Assembly (NCBI GenBank): GCA_019614645.1
Contig: JABWDB010000009.1
Span: 7,917,501 to 7,981,500, forward strand
Length of the DNA stretch: 64,000 nucleotides
Reading direction: 5' to 3'
Source: Stratiolaelaps scimitus
Lineage: Eukaryota; Arthropoda; Arachnida; Mesostigmata; Laelapidae
Position 1 is the stretch's first letter. Each line of letters starts with the position of its first letter. Shown here one piece after another: positions 47,301-57,659 of the stretch. The notes beneath the pieces are model-generated. The model saw only the letters and a program-made list of their open reading frames with translations. It was not told the DNA's origin and did no database searches. Both the position numbers and the translations under genes were made by a program.

Positions 47301-49800
47301 TTTACCATCAAAAGGTTGTGAAACACCCGTTCTACATGCAAACTGTCGCACACCCGTGTAGCGTATCTGCTGACGGCTGGCCAGGTAGCTCCTTCAGAAC
47401 TGCTTGTTGCATAGATTGAGTTCAGATTACGCCGGTCGGCTTCGTACACGTCAAACTGTGGATGCACCTGGGGACCGAGCCCGCAGGTCTCAGCGCGAGA
47501 GACCAACAAGGTATTATTATACTTCAGTAGCCCGAGAGAGGGCGTCTCCCGTTTAGCCCAGCGGGATAACGAGTCACTGAAGCAGAGACACAAACTGCCC
47601 CTGGTCAACCTTCCCGTGAGGGTTGTTCCCCTCTTACATAATACGCGCATATCCCTCCATGCAGAATGGTTGCGAACACTATGTACCGGTGTTATTTCCT
47701 CGCAGCCTAGCTGAAATAGCATCTAGAATGCTTCACGCTACAAAAAATCAGACCTGCGTGCCTGTAATATAGCTAGAAGGACTGCAATGGAGGTTGCCAA
47801 TGTTATAAGTTCGCCAAGGAACGTTCAACAACGTGTTCCACCAGTTTTCTGGTTCTTTTTTCTACGATGCTAGTCAAATGCAAACTGCGCTTCATTTCAG
47901 GCCCTTCTAAGTTCCTTGCTGTTCTTTAACTGAAAAAGCCTATTCTCGCTGTTTGCCTGCAAGTTGTCTGCAGTGTGCGACGTCAATTTGCAAGGTTTGC
48001 GACATGAGTTGGAAGGCTACTGATGCCCGTTTGTCTTCGGCCAAGCTCGGCAGAGGAGTCGCGAAGCCTATGACGCACACTTACATTTATTCTCATCGAA
48101 ACCATCAAAGGAGAGCAAATCGGGCTGTTGTCGCATTCACCGATCGGGCGTACTCTCGGGAGTACTCTCTGTTGCAGGGCGCTTCGTGGTCGGCGGTATT
48201 CGAGGACGTCGCCTTGGAACGAGCGGTCGATGATGTACCAAACGACCACATAGCAAAGAGGAATCGTGCTCGTTAGAGTTCCCTCACCAGCCAACAACCA
48301 CCGGCTCCGTTGCTCTCTGTGCGGCAACGGCGCTGTCGGTAGCACTTTTTTCCCGCAGGGTATAACTGCCACAGATGCGGCGTGCTCAGTCGACGAGGGC
48401 GTACACCGCAGCTAGACACCTCTGGACTTAGTCAGCGCGATATACTCATGCATGTCGTACGACGGAAGAGGTTGTGCGATGCTCGACACACACGCACAGC
48501 AAAACGGATAAGCAGCGATAGAGGAGTAAAAGAGGCTCGTAGCTAAACAGAGGCAGAGGGAGAGTGACCGCGAGGGTGAGCGAGTACAATGGGAGATTTG
48601 CCTCTGCGAGTGGATTATTTTGATTTCACCCCTGCGCGATAGAGATCTTGTTTCGCGGGTTGAGCTGGCCTTCGACGACACGTCGTTGACGCTGGGGAGC
48701 ACGCGCATGGTAGAGGCTACGATGCGCTTTAAGGATTAAAGATACGCGAGCGCCCAGGAGTGTCCTGGCGGTCGCTGTAGTGGTGGAGAAGTACATCTCA
48801 CGCACAAAGTGTCGATCATCCTATCGTGACATGTCTGTGTGTACGAACACAGTAAATAGTTCACGTCCATGTGATAGCGATGCAGACTAGAAAATGGAAC
48901 TAGATTATGAAGTTGTGATTGACGTCACAACTGGACCATTTCGTCTCGACGATAAACAGCTCGACGAAGAACGCTGAGGGGCCGACAGGGTAGATGGCGA
49001 ACGCCTACAAGGGTACAGATGTATACACATTAGGTGTGCGTTCAGCCTGCTTGCATGCATACTTAGATACAGATAGAAGTGTAAGATGCGATATTTTGCC
49101 TGTTGGAAACGTTTCCGTTGTCGCCACCAGCGTTCCGTTGAGATGAGCGTTGATTGGGAAACAGAGCATGGGAAGAACACCAACAGGGTGATATTGTTCG
49201 ATAGAAATATTTCTGTTATTTACATATATGCCGTGGGTAAGAATAGCGTTCTCTGGTTTTGCTGCGCACCGGTTTTGACGGCCGAAGGACAACGATACGT
49301 TTTACTATGGACACGTGCGGAAGAAGGGAGCATCGTAGTATCAACGAATCGCGTTCATAGCCGCCCTTGTCGTAGTAGGCTCAGAAAGTGGAAACATGAC
49401 GGACAAGACGATGCCACATACCTCGTTGAGTGAACAACGCGATGCGGCCGCAGAAAACGCAGCAGGTTGAAAAAATTCTGCCTTGAACTTGACAATTACG
49501 AGAGAATGTAATTATTACGCGAACGCCAGCCGGGTATCCTACCCCCGAAGTCCGTCGACTCCGGCTCAACTGCTCCCCCAAGTGCTATCCAGCATCCATC
49601 AACGCGTTCGATCACACCGAGACTAGAATCCAGAGATGTTCTCACCGACTATTCTCTCTCATCTATGCTGCAGTTCTTTGCGTGGTCCCTGTTGTCCAGG
49701 GTACATGACCAAACAGGAACGTATATACGTGCATCGTGCTATTTTATTCTATCATGGTGAAGCGCTGACGTTCGACTGCCAAGCTCCGTCCTCAGCTAGA
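44300..49800. other. Several GC-rich islands, no defensible gene
   Basis: A (GA)n lies at about 45037-45058 and a (CAG)n at about 47208-47225. Frames of 177 codons (47189-47722 minus, ATG start) and 185 codons (46316-46873 plus) have Ala/Leu or Gly/Arg-rich composition without domains. At 47122-47150 a cluster of overlapping GTGGTAC/GTACCAC words forms short palindromes. Regulatory or 5' UTR sequence of unseen genes is possible. Confidence 0.3.
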
Positions 49801-51300
49801 GCTGCTCGCCGGCAGCGCGTTCCCGAGCCGGACTCCTCGCTAAGAAGCGAACACATGGCCAGAGCAGCAGAACGGAGAACTCCTGCCGGCATTGCTGGTG
49901 TCGGACAGGGGCTGAACAGAGACGCGTGTAAAGGTATAGGATTGTGAGGTGGCGGCGGCGGCGGCGGCAGCGTTGACGACGTGTGGGACCCTGCACACAG
50001 GAACGAACTATCCGTTCCTTTGTTCGAGGAATGTCGTACTGCTTAGCTGTTCTGTCAGCACGTGCGAACGTCCGCTGAGTCGTCCGCCCTCCCGACACCC
50101 CCAAGAAACCCCTCCCCGCCTGCGTCACCCTCGACTCAGGAGCTTCCCGAAGTTCGCCCCTGCTCACTCCTCTCTCGTTGTCCCCGCCGCGGGCTCGTTC
50201 GTCCGCAGTACGCTAGTGATGCTATCCTAGCTAGCTTGATAGCAAGAGAATAGACTGGTCGTCCACAACTACACTGTTCTCGCCGCAGTCTAGGTGATGG
50301 GGACCGGCGATGTTCTGACGTCACCTGGTCGACAGCCGAGCAAGCCGCGGACCAAGAGAGCGATGTCAAGAGATCGGGATTAAAGAGAAGCGGCGGCGGC
50401 GGTGGCGGCAGCGGTGACAGTGGCGGTCGACGGTGAGAAAATGAACGAATCGTCCATGCGCCAGAACGACGCGGTGGCAGAGCAGCCACGGCAGCACTAG
50501 CAGTGGAAGCGTTGGGCGCTGCTGGACACCACGGGCCTATTTCGAACAGTAGGGCTAGAAGCATTTCGGCCCCTTTTAGCAGCAGCAGCAGCAGCAGTAG
50601 CCAATGCAGATAGGGTAAGCAGGCGGACAAGCAAGCAAGCCGAGCGCCCCGTCAATGGGTATGCGGTATTTGGGAAAACCAGAAGAAACAGGGAGAGATA
50701 GATACATCTGCCGGAAGCGAGGCCTCCCGCCCGATTACGCTTTGGCCGGTAGCCGGTAGGACAAAGGGCCACCGCGTACAGAGCTGCCACGACGTTCGTG
50801 GAACAGCGTTGTATCGGCTATAGGCGGTGGGAAACCGGGACCATGGGGGTGAGGTGAGGGGTTGGTAAGAGGAGAAGAAGGCGGCAGCAGCATCAGCAGC
50901 AGCAACCGTTATAGCAGCTTGTTATTGCCATCATCAATCTCACCAGATTGGCCTCGAGTGACGAACGTCGCCGACGCCCATCTGCTATCGCGCTGCGGTG
51001 TGAGAACCGGTGCGAACGGCAGAGGACGGCTGGGCCAGAGAGGCTGCAAGAGGGCAAAGAAGAGTAAGCTGAAAGCCAGGCTGAGCTTGGCGGCAAGGTG
51101 GCGGCTGCTGCGAGCCTAAGCTGCTCGGCAAGCTTGCAGCGGCAGGGGTTGCTCAAGCCCTTACGCAGCCCGCCACCTGAAGACGAGCGGCGGCGGTAGC
51201 AGCAGTAGCATCAGCAGCATATTGATCAGATCGCGTTGGCTTCCTATCGACCGATCGCCCAGACAGACGATGCGGCGGCCGCCGTCCACGCCTTTCTCCC
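49801..51300. other. GC-rich island with CGG and CAG runs
   Basis: Triplet runs include (GGC)n at 49951-49970, (GGC)n with GGT at about 50391-50412, (CAG)n at about 50579-50598 and CAGCAG words at 50886-50905. Frames on both strands encode Leu, Pro, Ala or Arg homopolymers (for example 50136-50630 minus), as expected from such triplets. The texture is like a CpG-rich promoter or first exon, but no start, donor or strand can be chosen. Confidence 0.35.
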
Positions 51301-51615
51301 CCCCTATTTATATATACCTCTATAGCAACTATTAACGCTATGTATGTCGATTGTACACGTCCCATTGCAGACCTCTACCAGCCGTTGTAGACCCGTGGCC
51401 ACGCATATATCATGGCTGTCACCTTGTGCTCGTTCGTACGGTGCGTGACATACGTTTACACTTATAATAGTGGAGTGATTATTTGGTTCGAAACACGTTG
51501 AATCTGTTATAGTTCGTACACCGCGAACGGGAGAACAATAGCCACAAATAGCAGTTCTGTAAGGTAGATATTACATTGGCAAGAATATTTTACTAGTTTG
51601 ATCATGCTTCTTTTA

Positions 51616-51691
51616 TTATTGACGGATAATTACAAGTACATCATCTACACATATAAAACGAAAATATATCGTCGACAAATCCATAATCGCC
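51616..51691 (-). CDS. Weak terminal exon candidate, paired with 51874-52109
   Basis: Begins after a good acceptor (gactaactgttacag, with a CTAAC branch-point match) at 51692-51693. It encodes AIMDLSTIYFRFICVDDVLV to a TAA. An AATAAA overlaps the stop region (about 51609-51615 on this strand), a suitable poly(A) signal though very close. The phase fits the donor at 51873. Confidence 0.22.
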
Positions 51692-51873
51692 CTGTAACAG
51701 TTAGTCATTCCCGGCCATGTTTTTTCTTGTGAGTTATATCCTGTTGGCGTAATATCAACAAACTCATTGGCGACATACAAATACCAAGTAACTTGTATTG
51801 CTGTCGCACGCTCTCTCTCTGTCTCTGCCAAAAATCTAACATGAATTGCCATTGTTACCGAGTCACGATTTAC

Positions 51874-52109
51874 GAACCAACAGAACTACTAACTTCAGGC
51901 ATAGTCAACTTCAACTTCTGCATACAAACTTCAAGTGCCATTTCGTTCATCGTCGTTGACGAGCGAAAACACAATCTTGATCGGACGTTGCTTTCGCTGC
52001 GCGCGTTTAACGACGAACACAACTCGACAGATCGAATGTCAGCCGATCTCGGCAGCAGTTCATTCAGTTCGCCTTTGAGTTTTCGGCGGCTGGTTTCCGG
52101 CTTCGTCAT
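51874..52109 (-). CDS. Weak first exon candidate, unassigned
   Basis: ATG at 52107-52109 opens MTKPETSRRKLKGELNELLP, and the frame continues with Lys/Glu/Ser-rich, helical-looking residues to GGTTC followed by gtaaat (phase 2). Spliced to 51616-51691 across a 182-base intron, it gives 103 residues with the frame kept and removes the TAA at 51870. The plus strand is open across the same span. No family is recognised. Confidence 0.22.
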
Positions 52110-53288
52110 GACTACGGTTGGACCTGTGACTATCTTTTGATCATTTGGCGCCGCAGGTCTTAGTTCTCTCTAAGAGGGAGCGATACATCTCCCAGCTGGT
52201 AACCGAGTCAATGTATACGGACTGACTAGGGAGGTCGCTCGTGACCCCATGTCAAACCTCCCGGCATGCCTCCTCCGGCACCACTGCTGCCTAGGTCGAA
52301 ATTCACAGGAATTTTACTCAGTGCCTCGCTCACAGTCATCGAACGGTGATCGTGACAGTCAAACCCCACTGTTGCTCAATGCAGCATCTTCTAAAACGAC
52401 TACAGCATAAGGCAGCGTTGATGACGATTTTCTATCGTCCTGTGTTGGCCACGAGCAGTTCGAACTGCTTCAAGTTCCGACAGTCGCCTTGAAACCCGTC
52501 GAGTATTTTTCTAGTCTGTGCCATCGTCATCAGCCGCAGTAGTGCGACGCTCAACGCGAATCTCTCAGATGAGAGTTCGTTTCCATCTCAGTAGCGAGCA
52601 TTCGCCTTTACCATGTGGAGTCCTGGCTACCGACACACACACACACACATACACACAACGTCCATCTAGCGCTGGCCGCCCACAGCCTTATTTGCTTTTA
52701 ATTTGATCCCGTGAGGGTGTCCCTCTAGAGAGACATGTTTATTCTTACGGTCAGTGGTTCACCAGTAGCGGGCTACGGGGCGAGGCCGTGCTTCGCCAGC
52801 CCAGCGCCATTATCCACCTGCGCTCTGCCGAACGTTAACCCCAAAGCCTTTGGCTCTCCGAGTCTACCCTTCTCGGTGTGTAGAACGCTATTGAAGATCG
52901 TCGCAGATGATCCAGGGGGTGTCGATATATGAAAGAATCACTCGTCCTCATCGAACGTTCAGAGGATGGTTCCGGTGTTGCTGTCCAACGCAGACTTCAC
53001 CCTCGGTACGTATTTCAATTGTGAGCAAAAGTGCCTTGTGAGAAAATGCTATCAAGGTTTGTGTGTATGTGTGATGTGTTTGCAAAGTCAAACACTGGGT
53101 TTTAATTGGCGCTGACATCGGGGTGGTTTATTTACGCTAGAGTCAACGGGCAAGCGTTTGACACGCTGTAAAAAGCAATTGAGCAATGTAACTTGCGGAC
53201 CAATACAACAGAGTGTGGTACCGACACTGTTCACAGTTCTATGGGATTAACGATGTCATGTAAAATAACGTATCAGTACAGATTGTAA
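52110..53288. other. Non-coding stretch
   Basis: A (CA)n lies at about 52634-52649. A 65-codon plus frame at 52735-52932 has no domain. Nothing else is supported. Confidence 0.45.
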
Positions 53289-54075
53289 ACTGCAGTTAAT
53301 GTATATATATACATACATTTTTTTTTGTCGTTTTTAGCTTATATTGAGTTAATGTGAATGTTGGAAATAATCGATTGGTACCGAACTCTCGACCATCCAT
53401 CAGGAAGCATGTGGATCCCGTGTGTGATAACAAACTTTTTGTAATGGAGGGCGATCCACTCATCCAGTCAAGTTTGGACCTCTCCTTCTGTCCTGCAGCA
53501 CTTCCCGCTGCAGGCAGTGCTCCATGGATCTCAATAGTTGGTAATTTGATGGACAGTGTCAACGTCTCATCTAAGTTGGCCGAGTTGTCTTGTGTAGAAA
53601 CTTGGCACAAACGTTATGCTCATGATTCCTGGGTCTAACCACTACATTCTGTATTGGGGATTCTCGTAGAATAATCATTTTTCATCTAGCGTCACAATTT
53701 TGTACAGTAAACCTCTGCCTTGTTTGCCGACCAATGGCAAATGGTAACATGGGTGCCAATAGCATCTTCGTTGAGTTCATGTAGACCAACACTGTTTCTC
53801 CTAGTCCCACACCGCTGTGTTGGTATGAACCGCTCAACACGTATGTGCATCATGTATTCCCGTAATTCTCTCTCAAAGTACAAAAAACTGTCTCTCCTTA
53901 TGAACCCTTTCTAGCTCATTTAGACGACGACGAACTTCGGTTAACTGGGCGACCCCCAGTTGACTGGGCCGCATCTCCAGCGTCATTCTTCCAACACGAA
54001 AATAGTAAATAAGACAATATCGTATATACGCGTTTTTGGCCTCCGTATTAGATCGCTTTGACACTGCAGTTAATG
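53289..54075. mobile_element. Mariner remnant between 13-bp direct repeats
   Basis: The 13 bases actgcagttaatg occur at 53289-53301 and again, in the same orientation, at 54063-54075. They bracket the transposase remnant almost exactly. Mariners normally duplicate only TA and end in inverted repeats of about 28 bp. I could not find such inverted ends here, so the bracketing repeat may reflect a later rearrangement or a different insertion mechanism. Confidence 0.55.
53339..53986 (-). pseudogene. Mariner-type transposase pseudogene
   Basis: Segments match the mariner transposase order. A helix-turn-helix part reads QLGVAQLTEVRRRLNELE. The linker GLHELNEDAIGTHVTIC corresponds to the WVPHEL region. 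After a frameshift, LLYKIVTLDEK then stop then LFYENPQ corresponds to the first catalytic Asp motif (IVTGDEKW..Y.NP), with TGG mutated to TGA and Gly to Leu before the Asp. A second stop precedes WLDPG. The C-terminal block is LDEWIALHYKKF then ITHGIHMLP and GWSRV, the usual end of the protein. The part holding the second and third catalytic Asp residues (HDNA and YSPDLAPSD motifs) is missing, and a third stop precedes LDEW. The copy is about 650 bases against about 1 kb for an intact gene, and it is inactive. Confidence 0.88.
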
Positions 54076-54766
54076 CCCCTAGAGAAAATCTAAATAGTTT
54101 ATCTGCTACGGTATTGATTCGTAAAAAAACCTACAAAATTTGAAAGCCACGGCGTTCGTGTTCGTAGTGCTACACAGTGTCACAGATGCGCCGAAATTAC
54201 TCATCAGTCAACCTAATATAATGTATGTATATACCTAACCTGAATTTTTAAGTAGTTCCGGTAAGCTCGTCCCCACCAGCAGCTTTATAGAGTATTTTGA
54301 CAAAATCCACCGAAATTGAAGCAAAAAAAAATTATATATATATATAGGATGTCCGTAAAGTCACCGTCCAACACGTCACGCAACCGCATAGAGCTTTCTG
54401 TGAAGGCTCTAATGTGATCATGAGAGCCTTCTCTTCCTAAAAAATGTTGAAAGATATTCAATTGGAAATAATTATACGGAAGAAGTCAAACATTTGCTTT
54501 GTATTTACCTATTTTAGGGTAGAGACACTGACTAATTAATTTAGTAACGGACTGCATGTTCGGCCTTACGCCTATATGATAGACGCTTTCACCAAGGTGT
54601 GCCATAGGTAACAGAACTGAAGACGAGCTGACCGTACACGTTCTACTGTGGACTGTTCTTGCCGATTTCATGATTGTACTATATTACTAGGTGTCCAGGT
54701 ATATATAACACAATGCCGTGTGAATATATGATGAAGTTTGCTTGCGACGCACTGTATAAAGAGGGC
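54076..54766. other. AT-rich non-coding stretch
   Basis: Short (AT)n at about 54331-54345. Nothing coding is supported. Confidence 0.5.
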
Positions 54767-54819
54767 TTCAATTGTAAACCCATGCTTCTCAGTTAGAGAA
54801 GCATGGGTTTACAATTGAA
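54767..54819. repeat. Hairpin with perfect 24-bp arms
   Basis: Arms 54767-54790 and 54796-54819 are exact reverse complements around the 5-base loop AGTTA. The arm is non-repetitive sequence. Its start shares the 10-mer GCTTCAATTG with an arm of the second hairpin at 34213. It may be a foldback element or RNA hairpin. Confidence 0.92.
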
Positions 54820-57565
54820 ACAGATGATGTCTCTATATTGCAAAAGTACAATTTCATAGATTTTAAACTGGTAATTGCCTGACACCCGTCTCACCCGCAC
54901 TGTAAGCCTACTTTTGGCCGCCCCCTCCTGTATATTCAGAAGAAAAAGGTCCTTTGCTACAGTTCAGAGACAGTGTGGTGAAAGTTACCCTCACAGTTGA
55001 CTAATATATGCGCTGACCGAAAACAACATATCCAAATCTCATCCAGTCGTTATTACATTATTGTTCACGTGTAAAGTAACTGCTCGATGCAGATCTTACT
55101 TGCACTGTCTCCGATCTCGGGGGAGCTCGGCCAGCCAAGACCATTGTTGTCATTGAGGTCTGTGCGTCTCTCTGCGCTCCGAGTCCTTACTCGCGCAAGT
55201 GCTCAATGGTCAGCTGGAAGCGAACCCTCCCAATGTCCGCTTATCGCTTGCGTCCGTCCGGTGGTCGACTTGTGACTTCGGCGGTACGCGTTCCGGACAG
55301 GCCAAGCGGTGGTGGGTGCTGGTTTTTTTGTACAAAAAATTTTTGCTAATTACTGTTCCAGCAAAGTGTGTAGATAGTATAAGCGTTAGTTGCTTCCGGC
55401 ACCGCCTGAGGGAGTCAAGAGCTTGGCCGGCTCGAGGATCAAGTGTGCGCCTGCGTGAATATATAATAGTCGCTGTTGAGTGGACAAAGTTTATGTCCAT
55501 CTATTCGCCGGTTGTAGTTGGACTGGCCTGCTTGTCTGTCCCAGGTCTTCGAACGTCTCATGCTATGAACATCGTTCGGGTCATCACGACATCACCATCG
55601 CAATCGAAGTGTAATTGTGGTAGTTCCGAGGACAATTCGACGAGGAACGACGTCGGTAACAGCGACGAGCAGCAAATTATGAATATTTTGCACTTCGCAG
55701 TCTTTTATTGCCACTCTTACTGGCGCGGAATAGCGTAGCGGTACCGATGAATTTTTAGGTTAAATAGTTTACTCAATATAGGGCTGGCAAACTGGCAGTT
55801 TAGGTGCCTTCGTAAGGGTAAAACTTTCCGCTTTCTTAATTTAGTAGTTTACATATCTTCATTGATAGTTCGATACACAGCGAAGATTTCGATTCTAGGG
55901 TCTGCCAAGCAACAACACTTATCTTCGTTATCACCCCTAAACAGATTCTGATTATCAATGAATATGTTGTCATGACAAGCGTACATACAATTCAAATGAA
56001 AACGCGCACCACAATAATAATGTGTGGCCTGATTTAGCAGAAGTCTACAACCATCACACATTACACAGTCACACACCAACACACATTGAGATGCGGACAT
56101 CTCGTACATAGGCAAACATGTATTTATACACGCTTGTACACACGTACAACGTGATATTTGCTCTCTTTATGTAGCGGAAACAGCCATCTTTCGCAAGGGC
56201 TCGGAGACACGGCGGGATGGAAAGGGGAGATCAACGCTACACCCTTGTCGTGCTTCCATCGCGCAGGGGCGCATCAGAACGCCAGCCGCAGCCCACAGGG
56301 TCGTAGCTGGGAATTTCCTCGGAGCCGCCACAGTGTCCGTCCGTGACGTCTCAGCAGTGGAGTTTTCCAGTCGCCCCTTGAAAATTGTCTATGTACGACA
56401 ACCGGCGTCTCCGTAGGAGAGGGAGGCCGAGAGGAAGAGTTAGAGGAATGAAGCAGTGCCGCCCGACGGCGACGCGGATGTAGGCACGAAGAGACACCAA
56501 GACGGCAGCGTGGTTTTCTGTCGGTCAGCTAATGACGATGACGACTCGAGTCGCGCGACCGCTCGGAACGTTTTGCGCGTATCCGCGCGATCCGTCGTGG
56601 TCTGCACAGCACTGCCCGCCTCACGTCGAAAATGAACCCTATTTCTGGCCAGTGCTGTTGGGAGGGGCCGGCCGAGACGGCGGCAGATGGGGCGGGCTTT
56701 GCTGAAGTATGATCAGCGATACATTTACACAATGCGAAACCAACAAGCCGAACCAGCCATCAACATGTATTACACGGTACAATGCTCATCCCTTGAAAGA
56801 ACAACACCGAGCGGGAGATGCGCCTCTCGTTGGCGAGGAGGCAGATAGCGGTGGCGGTCTCCATCGTCTCATTTGGACGCATTTAGAAATGTTTGCTGTC
56901 CCAACTATTACTACGTGACGTCACTGCTGCCGCTGTTGCCGTTATATGCTATGGGCAGGCTACTATCGTTTGAAACACGCATCCCACTATCTGGCATCGC
57001 TTTTTGTTCACGCCCGAGCGACGCTTCGATAGGGCCATCGTTATCTACGGAAGTATAATAGTTCAATGGCGACATCGGTAGCGGGTGTATTGGAAAGATA
57101 GACTACGCATCCGTCAAAGAGATTCTGTGTAACAATGGCAAAAATGACAAAATGACAATGACAAAAAAATAATACACACGAGTAACAAAGCAAATGTACC
57201 TGTATATACTATTTTGGTTCGAAACTAAGGCGGTGGGGTAACGGCACAGGTATGGACAGCCGCACAGCATGCGGCTATCCACCAACATGAGTAGTTCGGC
57301 GCGGGACAGCCCGATTTTTCTTTAATACATTAAAAATAAATAGTGCTTTTTCCCATGTGTTGTTATTGTTGAGACGATTGAAACAGCTACAGATTTTTGC
57401 GTCGAAATACCGACGTGTCCACGTGTGTGCTTATTGTTTTTCTCACTTTCTCTCTGTTCCCCTTAACTTATATTTCTTGTTAATTATTATTTTGAATTAG
57501 AATAGTATTGGTTGTCACTCGCCGTAATGTCACTGCTGTCAGTGGGCTTGCGTATTGCTTGCATT
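54820..57565. other. Non-coding stretch with scattered open frames
   Basis: A 179-codon plus frame at 55199-55738 has no domain. A minus frame at 55849-56115 is cysteine-rich (CVMCDGCRLLLNQATHYYC, then HLNCMYAC), but part of its Cys content comes from TGTG-rich DNA. The 56.2-56.9 kb part is GC-rich without a defensible exon. Confidence 0.35.
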
Positions 57566-57607
57566 GATTTCATTTATATATATATATATATATATATAAA
57601 TGAAATC
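57566..57607. repeat. 42-bp perfect palindrome around (AT)n
   Basis: gatttcattta and taaatgaaatc flank a pure (TA)n core, and the whole 42 bases are self-complementary. The unique 11-bp ends show that it is more than a microsatellite. A second (AT)n follows at 57639-57653. Confidence 0.9.
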
Positions 57608-57659
57608 TGCATGAGCATTCTCCGTCATAAAAAAAGAAATATATATATATATACCAATT

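Noticed and set aside
50136..50630. Leu/Pro/Ala-rich 164-codon frame as a membrane protein
   Set aside because: The Leu run is the antisense of a CAG repeat and the Pro run is the antisense of a CGG-rich repeat.
53354..53638. Plus-strand frame ending in ETWHKRYAH, resembling the WHRRLGH motif of Copia-type polyproteins
   Set aside because: The same DNA read on the minus strand gives ordered mariner transposase blocks, which explains it far better. No other Copia motif is present.
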